A stretch of 64,000 nt of DNA from Salminus brasiliensis (Eukaryota; Chordata; Actinopteri; Characiformes; Bryconidae). Positions within the stretch are counted from its first letter, which is position 1. Each line of letters opens with the position of its first letter. This document shows positions 11,843 to 22,570 of this stretch, piece by piece. Position numbers and translations under genes: made by a program. The stretch lies in the NCBI RefSeq assembly GCF_030463535.1, contig NC_132878.1:23727925-23791924 (forward strand), read 5' to 3'. The notes under the pieces were generated by a model, which saw only the letters and a program-made list of their open reading frames with translations, made no database searches and was not told the origin of the DNA.

Positions 11843-12384
11843 TAACTTAACGTAAAAACAATACATTAAGAATAGCATGGCAAAGTGCACAGCTCCAGGG
11901 GTCTGGGGTTGTGGATTTGGTCCTTGAACTGGTGATTGTCTGTGGGTTCCCTCTGCAGAAACTCATTCTACCAGTAGATGTCAGTATTAAACTACAAGAA
12001 GAAAGCGCATATTTTAGCAAGATTATTCATATCTAAGTAACTATTCAAACATATTTTATGAAGAGTTAATAGTTAATTTTAACTATAAACCTATACTCTT
12101 CTGTTCATCTTCTCTTTATTCCCACTTCCACTACCTAAATCCCCACATTACATAAAATTGGTTGGATCTAATCATACTCTACAAAGAAAGATTGCGGATG
12201 AAGCTTATCCATACTTCTGTCCTCTTCAAAGACTGATCAATGGGCTGCTGCTATATTACAGTATTATACTGAGGCCTATAAAGGGTTACCGGTCATCAGT
12301 TGTACTGTGTGGTACTATGAAGACAGCCCATGTGTGTATTTTGCCCTAATGACCTGAAGGGAAATTATTTCAGTGATAGTTTAA
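11156..12384. other. Intergenic stretch with a TA/GA microsatellite
   Basis: AT-rich DNA between the - strand promoter and the L2 fragment. A compound (TA)14-(GA)15 repeat lies at about 11782-11838. The 63-codon frame at 12158-12349 has no recognisable features. Confidence 0.5.
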
Positions 12385-13036
12385 TCACCATCATAATAAT
12401 AAAAAAACTTCAAGACTGGGATTACTGCAGCTCTCTTCTGGCTGGTCTCCCTCTGTGTACCATCAGGCCCCTGCAGCTTATCCAGAATGCAGCGACACGG
12501 GTCGTCTTCAATGTTTCTAAATTCAGCCATGTCACCCCACTGCTGCGTTCTCTTCACTGGCTTCCTGTAGCTGCTGCTCACATCAGATTCAAAATCTTGA
12601 TGCTGGCCTACAAAGCTCAGAAAGGACCAGCCCCTCCGTACCTGATGGCAATGGTCAAAGCCAATCCACACCAAGAGCCCTCCGAGCTTCAAGTACGGCT
12701 CGGCTTGACCCACCATCTCTTCACGGAAGACAAGCATCCAGGCTTTTTCTGTCCTGGCACCAAAGTGGTGGAACAAGCTTCTCCTGGGTGTCCGAACGGC
12801 AGAGTCGCTCACGGTCTTCAAACACAGACTGAAGACCCACCTCTTCAGAGAGTACTTGGGCGAATAGCAGAGTGTTCACCTTATTGACTTGTGTTTAGTA
12901 GTGTCTTAACTTAGAGATATCTTTGATTTTTTTTGTCTATTCAAACTAGTTGAGGTTTTTCTTGGGTAAATAGCAAAGCACTTTTGTAAGTCTCTCTGGA
13001 TAAGAGCGTCTGCTAAATGCTTTAAATGTACATGTA
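12385..13036 (+). pseudogene. L2-clade LINE 3' fragment (reverse transcriptase C-terminus plus tail), copy 1
   Basis: The + frame near 12410-12690 encodes LLAGLPLCTIRPLQLIQNAA, then FSHVTPLLRSLHWLPVAA and LMLAYKA, the conserved end of the L2/CR1-group reverse transcriptase. After a frameshift near 12720-12760, another frame reads RTAESLTVFKHRLKTHLF, the usual end of ORF2, followed by TAG. The 3' end carries the fish L2 tail (AAGTCTCTCTGGATAAGAGC, then GTCTGCTAAATG at about 12990-13020) that the LINE reverse transcriptase recognises. It is severely 5'-truncated and frame-shifted, so dead. Homologous to the copy at 50683-51395. Confidence 0.85.
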
Positions 13037-13084
13037 TTTCTTTAATAATATAAAAAAAGGGTTTTCAGTCAAATACACTCAAAG

Positions 13085-13437
13085 AATCGTCACAGGGTGG
13101 CATGGGCTTTCACAGGTAGTGTGTGAGCCATGCAGATCCAGGGGGCGTGTTGTGGGTGTTATCCATGCTCTAAGTCTCAATCTGTGAGGAGTTTTTGTGG
13201 ATTTTCCTCATGTCCACAGGGGCTCCTTCTAGCTGCTCCAGATTCTTCCCACCTTCCAAAAAACACACATGGCATGTGAATTGACTATGCTAAATTAAAC
13301 CCTAGGTGTGTGAGTGAATGGGTGTGCGTGGTACCTCGTGATGGACTGGTGCCTTGTCCAGGAGATATTCCTGTCTTGCGCCTAACAATTCCAAGCAGGC
13401 TCTGGACCTATCGGGGAGAAGCAGATAAAGAGTATGC
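13085..13437 (+). mobile_element. Degenerate tRNA-type SINE body
   Basis: The middle reads GTGAGGAGTTTTTGTGGATT, TCCTCATGTCCACAGGGGCT and TTCCCACCTTCCAAAAAACA, and the end reads GATGGACTGGTGCCTTGTCC then GGGGAGAAGCAGATAAAGAG. This order corresponds to the widespread fish SINE body with the GTGTGGAGTTTGCATGTTCTC core and GATGGACTGGCGTCCTGTCC end. The tRNA-like head is not recognisable. Strongly mutated old copy. Confidence 0.55.
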
Positions 13438-13869
13438 ATGAATGGAAATGACGTCACAGAAACCTGCCCAGCTGGTGTAAACAGAGTGCTGATCCAATCA
13501 CCTGATCCAATTTACTTAATTGAAATACTTCAATGTTTTAATTTCCCAATACATTTTATTTACTCAAAAATAAACCTGATTAGCCATCAACATGTTCAGT
13601 TTTTGCAAACTGGAAAAGAAATCAAGCTGAGTTGTATTAAAAACATTGTCCCAAAGCTTTCGGCAGGCTGTGTAATGAACCAAATGCAATAAAATATACT
13701 TCAGTGTACAAACAGACCCGGGCTCCTCGGTACCACTGTAAAATTGTACAAGAAATCAAAGCAAAACTCAGCAGAATTGGGTTCTTGTAGAAGAAAAATA
13801 CTCAACAGTAAAGCCCAAGTCATCTGTATTGGAAACTGCACTATGTGATACACACAAGTGTGTGGAGAA

Positions 13870-14240
13870 CATTAGGGATGCCTTCCTACTATTGTGCTTC
13901 ACCCCCTGTTGCCTTCTGAACAGCCTCTATTTGTCAGGGCATTAACTCAACATAGTGCTGAAAGCCTTCTATGGGGGTGTCAGCCCCTGCTGACACAGTG
14001 TGTGTTGAGTTGGCTGGTAGTGAATCTGTAGGACAAATAGCTTGTTCCATCTCATTCTCCAATACTTCTTGCAGTGCCTTGGCTCGGCTGATAGTTCTCC
14101 ACTTGTTCCATCTCAGATGTTTAATTGGTTGGAGTTCTGGTCACCAGGCAGGGCACTGCGTTAAGCTGAATTTACTGTCATGTTCATGAAACCATTCCTG
14201 GATGATCTGATGGTCTTGTGGCTCAGGGCAATATCATGCA
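13870..14240. mobile_element. Probable interspersed DNA-transposon-derived repeat
   Basis: The segment around CCCCTGTTGCCTTCTGAACAG, CATTAACTCAACATAGTGCTG and TTCTGGTCACCAGGCAGGGC resembles a common fish repeat that encodes a PCR-like run of primer-sized conserved blocks in fish genomes. No terminal repeats were found and no protein homology is claimed. Assigned by general resemblance only. Confidence 0.25.
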
Positions 14241-14763
14241 TTATATCCAATCACAGATAGTCAATGCCATATTAAAGCATTCAGAGCCTCTGTTGTGGGG
14301 TTTGTTAATAGATTGCGGTCAAATTTCTACGGGTTTCAAGATGCAAGGTAGGTTTAAAAAACAAAGGGGGGTTTAGGAGGTGGGTTATGAACTGTAGGTT
14401 TTTCCTTTTTCAGCTCAGGAAAATGTTTTTCAGATATCAAGCTCTAAAAGCACGTTCAAGGGCATCCACTAGTTTGAGTCTCCTCTAATCACGCAATGCC
14501 ATCAGTGCTGGGATGGTGAAGGCTAGCATGTGCTTTCTCTGAGATATGTGAAGCAGCCCATTTCTTTCTTTTTTTTTTTTCTTCAAACTTCTGGTAACAA
14601 CATTATTAAAGAGCTTAGGAATATGTCATTTCTTTTAAGTCAACTAACCAATCCTTATGCTTGGCAGCATTTAGCTGTGTAAAATGGGAGAGGAGGGCCA
14701 GCCTATCCATGCAGAAAGAGAATTAGTCCAATTGTACTTTCTGAAACCTATCCCACAAAAAGC

Positions 14764-15027
14764 TGAGCAGTGGTGGCTCACTGGTTAGAGCGCCGGGCTG
14801 TTAATAACAGGGTTGTGGGTTCGATTCCCGGGCTTGGCAAGCTGCCACTGTTGGGCCCTTGAGCAAGGCCCTTCACCCTCTCTGCTCCCTGGGTGCTGGA
14901 GTTGGCTGCCCGCCGCTCTGTGTGTGTGTGTGTACTCACTGCCTAGTTCACGTGTGTGTTCACTACCACAGATAGGTTAAATGCGGACACATTTTGCTGT
15001 AAAGTGACAAATACGTGCACCTTTACC
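14764..15027 (+). mobile_element. tRNA-derived SINE
   Basis: A tRNA-like head carries a box A-like TGGCTCACTGGTTAGAGCG (about 14775) and a box B GGTTCGATTCC (14818-14828). The body has CCTTGAGCAAGGCCCTTCAC and GGAGTTGGCTGCCCGCCGCT, both typical of fish tRNA SINEs, then a short (GT)n and the end ATTTTGCTGTAAAGTGACAA. The head cannot be folded into an intact tRNA and runs straight into the SINE body, so it is not a tRNA gene. A (CA)n run follows at 15065-15092. Confidence 0.8.
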
Positions 15028-15974
15028 ATTTGTTTTGTCCATTTTTCGTAGGTGAAGAATATAGACACACACACACACACACACACACACACTTTTAACA
15101 ATAATCTGGTCGCAACGGCTCCCCCACAGGTCTTTTTGGACATTGCACAGGGTCCACAGCAGTGTTAGGCTTCGACAACTTGTTCCCCATGCTCTTTGCC
15201 ACATTCATATAAACACAGTACACCAAGTTCGCACTAGCATACTTGCTAGTATAGACTTGCCAAGTTTGACACTCGTGAGTACAAACTTCTGAAGATAGGA
15301 GGACTCTGTATGGTAATCCTGCAACTTAAACAGCAGTGCACTTGATCCTTAAAACCTGCCAGCAAGACCTCACATCTCCAAACATCTGAGCACATTTTCA
15401 TGTAGACTACGGCGTCTGATTAGGAGTTGAACTATGCTTGCTATGACAATGAGTTCCGATTTGCCCCAAATAAAGTCACTCTGCACACTCCTGCAGCTCG
15501 CCTCAACCCACTCATTACACTTCCAACTTCTGAAAGTCAACAAGGATGTCTTAGGTATTTGTTAAAGCTTCAATAGACCTTAGACTCAAGTGCCTGATGT
15601 GTATTCATGAAGTGCTGTTCATTATAACTTGAGAAATGTCTGCTTGTAGAGTCTGTGCTTTCGCCACAGCTCAATCCCTTCAGTCTGACTCTGTGCTGAG
15701 GAATCCGAAATTAAATGGCACTGTCTGAATGAAATACTTCCTCAATTGAGGGGTGAGAATGAGCGAAAGAGTAAAGTAGATGAAAGAGATTGAAGGAGTG
15801 GTGCCCTAAACATCATTAAAAAGTGATATCTGAGCAAAGTAGCAAAGAACAAACTTCCTGCCAAAGACAATAGCTTGCAGTCCTTGATCAGATGATTCAT
15901 GCACAGCATTTTAATCAGACAAATGGTGTAATATTTACCTAGCAGATTGCAGGAGGACAAATATGGGCCCCTGT
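15028..15974. other. Intergenic stretch
   Basis: Contains a (CA)14 microsatellite at 15065-15092. No gene recognised. Frames at 14943-15204 and 15742-15999 on the - strand lack support. Confidence 0.45.
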
Positions 15975-16300
15975 ACAGAAACAGCATTATGTGTTCCACT
16001 GCTCCACAGCTCAGTGTTGGGGAGCTTTATACCACTCTAGCCCACGCCTGGCATTAGGCATGGTGCCAATAGGTTCATGTTTATCTGCTCCAGAGAGAGT
16101 CCTATTGGATCAGCAGTACTTCTGTACAGGGACTAGACAAGCTAGACAAGCTGTGTGTGTGCATGTGCACATCTGTGTCAGCAATATTTGTGAATGCAAT
16201 CAAACCCTCAAAGCAATGTTCCATCACCTAGTGAAACGCCTTTTTAGAAGAGCAAAGGCTGTAAATGCAGCAAAAGGCAGGACAAACTGTCTTTAACAGA
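15975..16300. mobile_element. Tc1/mariner-type MITE, rearranged copy
   Basis: 15975-16190 is the reverse complement of part of the element at 17515-18013 (shared CCACTGCTCCACAGCTCA, CCTATTGG and AGGGACTAGACAAGC blocks). From about 16192 the sequence switches to the same orientation as that element (AATGCAATCAAACCCTCAAA, GCAATGTTCCA). The copy therefore contains an internal inversion or is a join of two copies. Non-coding. Confidence 0.6.
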
Positions 16301-16780
16301 GAACCCTTGAAGAACCCTGTTTATTATCTTAGTGAATGGCCAGAGCAACAGAAAGACAGAACACACACTGATACGGAGTCCCTAGACAGAGGAAGCTAAT
16401 TTACAGCTCGTGTGGATCTCAGGGACAGATGCGATACCAGCACAAAATAGCACAGTGTGTATGTGTGTGTGTGTATGTGTGTGTGTATACGTGCTCTGAA
16501 GATGATAATATTCCTCTACTGTTCTCCTCCCTGCTTTTCATCCCTCTCCTACATTCCTGTCTTCCCACCATTTTCTTGACATCTGACATGTCTTGAACAG
16601 ATTAGAGGAATAGATGTGTGTGTATTTACGTGTGTGAATTGGACAAGAGGCAGAAAGAAACAGAGAGAGGAGGGGAGGGTGCTGAATATCAGAGTGAGCA
16701 AGAGAGAGACAGAGGGAAAGAGTGGAAGAGAGAGAGAGAGACAGGAAGAAAGAGAGTGCGCGAGAGAGAGATTCTGAAAT
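16301..16780. other. Upstream region of the long dab2ip transcript
   Basis: Contains TG repeats (16456-16487) and GA-rich tracts (about 16660-16770). Open frames here on both strands are low-complexity translations of GA/CT and CA/TG runs. No gene-specific sequence seen. Confidence 0.45.
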
Positions 16781-16789
16781 CTCCACGGT

Positions 16790-16959
16790 GATAAAGTCTC
16801 CAGCCAATAGCCCTGAGAAGCATAAAACACAGCGCACACACACACACACACACGCTCTCTCTCTCTCTCTCACACACACACACTTAGCTGCAGCATGCTT
16901 GCACACACTCTCTAACATATGCCGCTCCAGCAGTAAAGGCGTAAACAGTGAAAGAGGCA
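16790..16959 (+). promoter_or_regulatory. Candidate promoter and 5'-UTR of the long (PH-containing) dab2ip transcript
   Basis: A CCAAT box (16804-16808) is followed by a TATA-like ATAAAA (16822-16827), which would place a start near 16850 and give a leader of roughly 100 nt before the ATG at 16960. The leader includes CA and CT repeats (16837-16882). An in-frame TAA six codons upstream of the ATG closes the frame, so the ATG is the first possible start of this frame. The boundaries are inferred; no transcript evidence is available. Confidence 0.4.
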
Positions 16960-16999
16960 ATGGACAGACAAGCAAGCATGTCCACCGAGTCCATCACAG
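16960..16999 (+). CDS. dab2ip: dab2ip-like gene, first coding exon A (long form)
   Basis: The ATG at 16960 has G at -3 and G at +4 and opens MDRQASMSTESIT plus one base, ending ACAG followed by GTAAACAG. The exon is phase 1. The next recognised exon (35133) begins AC-ATG, so splicing makes GAC (Asp) and reads into MRGP, matching the Asp-Val-Arg/Lys-Gly-Pro junction of SYNGAP1 and RASAL2. The peptide itself was not recognised, so support is the phase match, the start context, the upstream stop and the position. Another first exon between here and 35 kb cannot be excluded. Confidence 0.5.
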
Positions 17000-17514
17000 G
17001 TAAACAGAATAGACTTTCCTCTCTCTTTATACCCTTCCTCTGTGCCTCTCTGCTGACTGTTATAGATCCTTTCCTTTTTCATTATATTTTTTTGGTTTCT
17101 TTTGCAAAGTGATTTTCCTCTGCCCTGTGGAACAAAATGAGTGTGCTTAGAGAATTTATATAGAGATTGATGCTAATAGCAATAGAATTGCATTGTGTGT
17201 GTGTGTGTGTGTGTGTGTGTTTATTTGTGATAGAGAAAATGAGAGCGGAGGTGAGTAATTATTTGGGAATGCGTTAAAGAACATATGTATGTTACCTGTT
17301 GTCCAAGTGGCTGGAATGAGTCTCAGACAAAGTCTCAAACATATGGTAGCATAGAACAGGATGTCTAGGTTAATTGATAGTAGTTTTAGATCTAATAGAA
17401 AGTCTTAGTTATTCATTTGTAGTAGTTCTATATCTTATATGTCTTAGTGACTAATGTGTAAAAGGTTGTATATCTAATATAATGCCTTAGTTACTAACTT
17501 GCTCCTATTTGTAA
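17000..17514. other. Start of intron 1 of the long dab2ip transcript
   Basis: Non-coding, with a (TG)14 run at 17194-17220. No other element recognised. Confidence 0.45.
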
Positions 17515-18013
17515 TAGAATACAAATGTGAAATGCTTGTGGACACCCTTTCTAAGGAATGAATTCAGCTTCTTTAAGTTGCACCCATTGCTGACACGGAT
17601 GTGCAAATGCACACATACGTCTTGTCTAGTCCCTATAGAGAATTATTGCCAACAGAATAGGACTCTCTGAAGCAGATAAACTTGAACCTATTGCCCAATG
17701 TTAGAAGTGGGCTTGAGCTGTGGAGCAGTGGAACTGTGTTCTCTGGAATGATGGTGCCTCAGCCAAAACCTTTGGAATGAGTTGTTGAGTTGAGTGAGAT
17801 GGTGATTATCCAACATCCTGACCTCACTAACACTCTTGTTGCCAAATGCAATCAAATCCTCTCAGCAATGCTCCAAAACTGAGCAGAAAGCCATCCCTGG
17901 ATAGTAGACACAGCTACTCCAACAAAAGCAAGATCAAATCTTTTTCATTACCCTTGATTTCAGAACAAACAATAAATGAGCAGGTGTCACAATACTTTTG
18001 TCCATATAGTCCA
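17515..18013 (+). mobile_element. Tc1/mariner-type MITE, most complete copy
   Basis: The right end reads GTGTCACAATACTTTTGTCC followed by ATATAGT and the left end has TGCTTGTGGACACCCTTTCT, the degraded ends of the well-known fish family whose tip is TGGACAAAAGTATTGGGACA. The interior includes GAGCTGTGGAGCAGTGGAAC and CCAACATCCTGACCTCACTA, shared with copies at 15975-16300 and 30525-30833. About 500 bp, non-coding. Confidence 0.7.
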
Positions 18014-18104
18014 TGTGCATACATTACATACAGCTATAGAGAGAAGGGTCAGTCAGAGGTCTGTCAAAGTTTAGTTTTGACCAGACTTAATCACCGGGGC
18101 CCTA

Positions 18105-18146
<42 letters not shown>

Positions 18147-18916
18147 ACCGCTTTGTTGAGACCAAATGTTCCCAGGATGATGGAAATATGCAAATGCTAA
18201 GCGTTATGCACTCTGGGAGTGTTAGAAACAAAGCGTACTGTGAGTCCACTTGAGAACAACACTTTCTTTGTTTTTTTTCAGTACTATGTTCTATTCAATG
18301 AACACAATACAACATTCATTCTGAAAGCTGGGGATTCTGTGCTTTCCTCTGTGTGCCGGCGGTAAAAAGGCGGTAGCTGTTGAACAAATAAAACAAAAAG
18401 AACAAAAGAACAACAAATCTTTTCCAAACAAATAAAATATATAGCTGTTTTCCAATGAAAAACAAGCATCTCCATTTTTGTCAATTTTTAGTTTTCCTCA
18501 TCATTTGAATCCTGCAGCTGCTTCTGTACACTGTGTAATCCTAGAAAAAAAAAATAGACCAATCAAAATTTTCCAAAATGACATAGAATAAAATACTTAT
18601 CATTGACTTTTATTGAAAGTTAAAAAAGGTTTTTCCTTTTCCTGTAAAGTTGCCACTTTGGACATGCATGTTTTTTCCAATGGACAGTGATTCTGACCAC
18701 TTGTAAAATGTGTTCAAAGTGCTGTCCATTGTGTTGGATTGTCAATGCAACCCTCTTCTCCCACTCTTCACACACTGATAGCAACACCGCAGAAGAAATG
18801 CTAGCACAGGCTTCCAGTATCCGTACTTTCAGGTGCTGCACATTTCGTATCTTCACAGCATAGGCATAGCATATACATACATATACATATATATACATAT
18901 ACACATATATATACAC

Positions 18917-18952
<36 letters not shown>

Positions 18953-19603
18953 CTGATCTAGGCTATAGGACAAAATCTAAATCCGATCTAAATCTAAAAT
19001 TCATCCGAATTGACACATAAAAATTTAATAATCATAATGTCATCTACATCAGAGATATTCCCTTTCTCCGAGTCATTACACCCCCAGAAATAACCCACAA
19101 AGAATACAATACTTGTGTGTATGTTTATGCATGTTATAATATGACTACACAAACTCGACTCATGTACATGCATGTGTGTGTGTGCAAAATCTGTCTGCAT
19201 GCTCTGGAGAGACATGTCCCTGAATGACTGTTCCTGAAATACAGTAGGCCAGAACACACAGAACGAACAGCTGTGGGAAGAGGGAGAGAGAGAGGGATAG
19301 AGAGAGAGAAACAGAGGGATACAAAAGTACAAAATGGATCATGCACTGAAATGTGATGACCTACTTAGAGTGAAGTGTGTGTAGTATTTCATCAGTGATG
19401 CCTAGGCTTTTGTTCAGTAACTGTCAGCAGTATGAAAGTGCTTTATGACCAGTATGGACTTGGACGCGTAACTTATGGTAAAGAAGGAAGACACTGTGAA
19501 CGCAGTATACCATATTTTTCATTCTGCTAACTAGAATGAATAATATTATACTGCTAGAATGCAAAATGTATCTCTGGGTCACCCTTTATTTTGATGGCCT
19601 GTT
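18014..19603. other. Intron 1 stretch with microsatellites
   Basis: Contains (TG)20 at 18106-18145, a TA/CA/TACA-rich tract at about 18870-18952 and a GA-rich tract at 19277-19320. Open frames here are repeat translations. Nothing else recognised. Confidence 0.5.
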
Positions 19604-19895
19604 ATACTGTTCAAAAGTATTTAGACACCCTGTGTAATTAGTGAAGAGACTTGGTGGCATGCATACAGCTTATATAATACCCACTGATATTGTGAAAGGG
19701 ATAACAGTATGGGATTCAGCAGTCACACACACCTAAGGTCCACATGCCACCATACCAAGCATCAGCTTTGGTTGATATCGGCTGTGGAGCAATGGAGCTC
19801 TGTAATCAATACCTGGCAGATAAATTGGAGTAGCATTTGTAAAAAGAACTAATCATGAAATGAGCAGACGTCTACAAACCTTTGGACAAACAGAG
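19604..19895. mobile_element. Tc1/mariner-type MITE, diverged copy
   Basis: Begins ACTGTTCAAAAGTATTTAGACACCC and ends CAAACCTTTGGACAAACAG, imperfect inverted ends of the TTTGGACA type. The interior has GGCTGTGGAGCAATGGAGCTC like the other members. Non-coding. Confidence 0.5.
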
Positions 19896-20628
19896 TAACT
19901 TCTGATTACCACAGGGCACAATAGCAGTGATTTTCAAAAACGCTATTTATTTTTCCCATAGAAAGTATAACAAAGTTTTACACAGCACTGTAAAAAAAAC
20001 CCAATCATATCCTAGTGACCAAATTAATATAACTTATCATGAATCAGGCCTGTCCAGAAAAGGACCCAAATCCTTCAGTTCAGCTAAGTGGGAGCCTGTG
20101 AGGTATTACAGTACTAATCTCCGCTGCTCTTTCTTTCGCATTACACAAGCCCGCATTCAGGAGTTGATAGAACAGTGACTTGTTCAGATGCAGCGTCTTC
20201 AATTTATTCATGACCTGCCAAAGCATTGCTGCTTTCACACCTTCGAACGTCAGTTATAATTTAATCCTTTAGAGATTTCAAGAACATTAGGGAAAGGAGA
20301 ATTTCTTGGGAACTGCTGACACTTTCAGAAAAGGGGTGAGAACTGAAAGGGATGATTGTGATATGTGGCAGCTCTGCTTGTTTTTTGGGTGGGTCTGTGT
20401 ACAATGCCCTTCATAATGTTTTTTTTTGCTGTGTTCTGAAGCGGTTGGGTATATTGGGTATAGTGCGTGTGTGTGTATATTTGTGTATGATGTGGCTTTC
20501 CCTTATAAATGAATATGACCAAATGTCCTTTTTCACAATTAACAATTAACCCTCTTATTACACACTAAGGGGTATTACTCAGTAACTACAGGGACGTCTG
20601 TACAAACTGATGGGGCTATACTTTATAT

Positions 20629-21770
20629 TGCACTCCTCTTCCACAAGTTCCACACAGTTCCCTCAGGTCTTAATTAAATGACATCTGTGACATTTGGTCA
20701 AAATAACAAAATTCATCAGCATCAGCAGCACCCTTTTCACCCTAAACAGTCCCGTTCAGAAGGGCTGGTTGGAGTGCTTGTTCCTTTATATGATGACACT
20801 GCATACTAAGCTAAGGCTGGAGAATCCAGCAGAGTTCTTGAAAGTCAACAGAGTAAAATCAAAACTGAAAAACAGAACCAAACCTCAGGAGAGTGGCGGC
20901 ATAAGCTTGGTGCAAAGCCAGAAACATAGCATCCTCCACACCATAGATCAGAAAGCTAATACTAATGTTAACCCAGCAAGCCAGTTAGGGGGCTGGATAT
21001 GGAACAATTATTCAGAATAAATGGCGGTTATGTTGGCATAGCAGCGCTTCATCACTTCATTTAAGCAAAAAATATGTTAGTCTGTCAATATTTTGTATAC
21101 TAAGCTGCCAAACACACACTATTAAGATTAGTATATAGTCTATACCTTATGTGTGATAGCTTTAAAGGTAACATATTGCACTCCTCTTCCACAAGTTCCA
21201 CACAGTTCCCTCAGGTCTTAATTAAATGACATCTGTGACATTTGATCAAAATAACAAAATTCATCAGCATCAGCAGCACCCTAAACAGTCCCGTTCAAAA
21301 GGGCTGGTTGGGGTGCCTGTTCCTTTATATGATGACACAGCAAACTTATGTCTATACCTTTGTTTTGGCACAGCAAGAAAACCATTATTGACTTTTGTTG
21401 GTGATTCAAAGTGAGAGACTTTTTTTGTGAATATATCAGCATTTGGAGTGACAGAATCCAGGGATGCTGCCAACAAATTATGGCTTCTCAGGGTACATCA
21501 GATTCCCTAGCTGCTCAAACTGCCACAGACTTCTCCAGGAAGTTATTTCACTAGACACAGGAATACTCACCATACTTCCAGAACGGGACTGACAGCTTAA
21601 TTCTCTTACTTGCACTCACTGGAGGGTCAGTCAGCTGAAATTAACGCTAACACAGTGCATCACACTAAGCTAAGGCTGGAGAATCCAGCAGAGTTCTTGA
21701 AAGTCTAAGCTGCCAAACCCACACTATTAAGATTAGTATATAGTCTATACCTTACAGTATTAGTGTGTAG
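20629..21770. repeat. Local partial duplication
   Basis: About 170 bp at 20629-20805 (TTGCACTCCTCTTCCACAAG to CCTTTATATGATGACAC) recurs at 21176-21344 with few changes. The second copy lacks about 10 bases next to AGCAGCACCC. The neighbouring block CTAAGCTAAGGCTGGAGAAT (about 20808-20850) recurs at 21665-21708, and a third block with CTATTAAGATTAGTATATAG occurs at about 21118-21150 and 21721-21753. The blocks are shuffled, so this is not a simple tandem copy. Not recognised as a known transposon. Confidence 0.8.
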
Positions 21771-22405
21771 TATGTAACTGGGACACAACTAATTTCTAAA
21801 CAGCAGTGGTCCTGGGGTTGAGGGTATCAGAAATTGTGCATTGTGCAATTGTGCAACAGTAAATTGGACTGCAGTCTGTAATTGTACAAAGAATGAAACA
21901 CTACAAATACGTGTATTTGTTTATTATAAAGTGGCTAAAGAGAAGAAGCAGAAGGTAGATAAAAAAAAAGAAAGAAAAAAAGAAAAGAAAAAACACATAT
22001 GCAAACCCCTGGTTCAACTACAGGTTTTGTTCATTTTTCAATGTGTAAGTATACATCCACTCTAGAGAACAATCTTTTGCATATTTCAATGCTCAATTAC
22101 TGTGTATTTGCAATTTGTTGTTAAATTAGGACACATGTAATATGGTATAAATAATTAGAAACATGAGAATATGCAAGAAAAAAAATTCCTGTATTATTTC
22201 CTGTAGACTTGTTCACTTAGTGTTACACAACAAATATCATCAACAAAACATGAATGATTTTATAACATCCCAGAAATATTTATTTGTTTTGATCTTGTAT
22301 TTTTGCCAGAGCCAGAGCATCATCTTTTTCAAGCTACCACTTTTTTTTTTTTTTTAAATCTGCAGTTCTAAAAACAGAGACCTTCCCTCAAGCCAAAAGT
22401 TTTTT
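21771..22405. other. Intron 1 stretch, nothing recognised
   Basis: AT-rich with an A-rich lysine-coding tract near 21940-21995 and a T-run at 22340-22356. No gene seen. Confidence 0.4.
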
Positions 22406-22409
22406 TCCC

Positions 22410-22570
22410 CCCTCCAATTAGCACCCACGCTCAATTATCTCCCACCTTTCTGTCCATGCTAACGCTTTCATAAGCTGCACAGGACGCTAATTATAAGATT
22501 AATCACTAACTCAGAGTTGAAACTAATTAGACGAAATCCATGATAACGCCTGGTTTCTAAATGAGGCCTT
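22410..22570. promoter_or_regulatory. Candidate conserved enhancer (homeodomain-motif cluster)
   Basis: Within 160 bp there are several homeodomain-type cores: CAATTAG (about 22416), CTCAATTAT (22430), GCTAATTATAAGATTAATCA (22487) and AACTAATTAGAC (22522). The segment is free of the simple repeats and MITEs that dominate its flanks. It resembles intronic developmental enhancers in composition. Sequence conservation could not be tested, so this remains an inference. Confidence 0.3.

Noticed and set aside
12381..12821. 146-codon - strand frame (and the matching one at 50745-51230)
   Set aside because: Antisense shadows of the L2 reverse transcriptase fragments.
14764..14835. tRNA gene
   Set aside because: Box A and B are present but the sequence does not form a complete cloverleaf and continues into a SINE body.
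16538..17003. Several long frames rich in Cys-Val, Leu-Ser or Arg-Glu
   Set aside because: Low-complexity translations of CA/TG and GA/CT repeats; the coding exon here uses a different frame.
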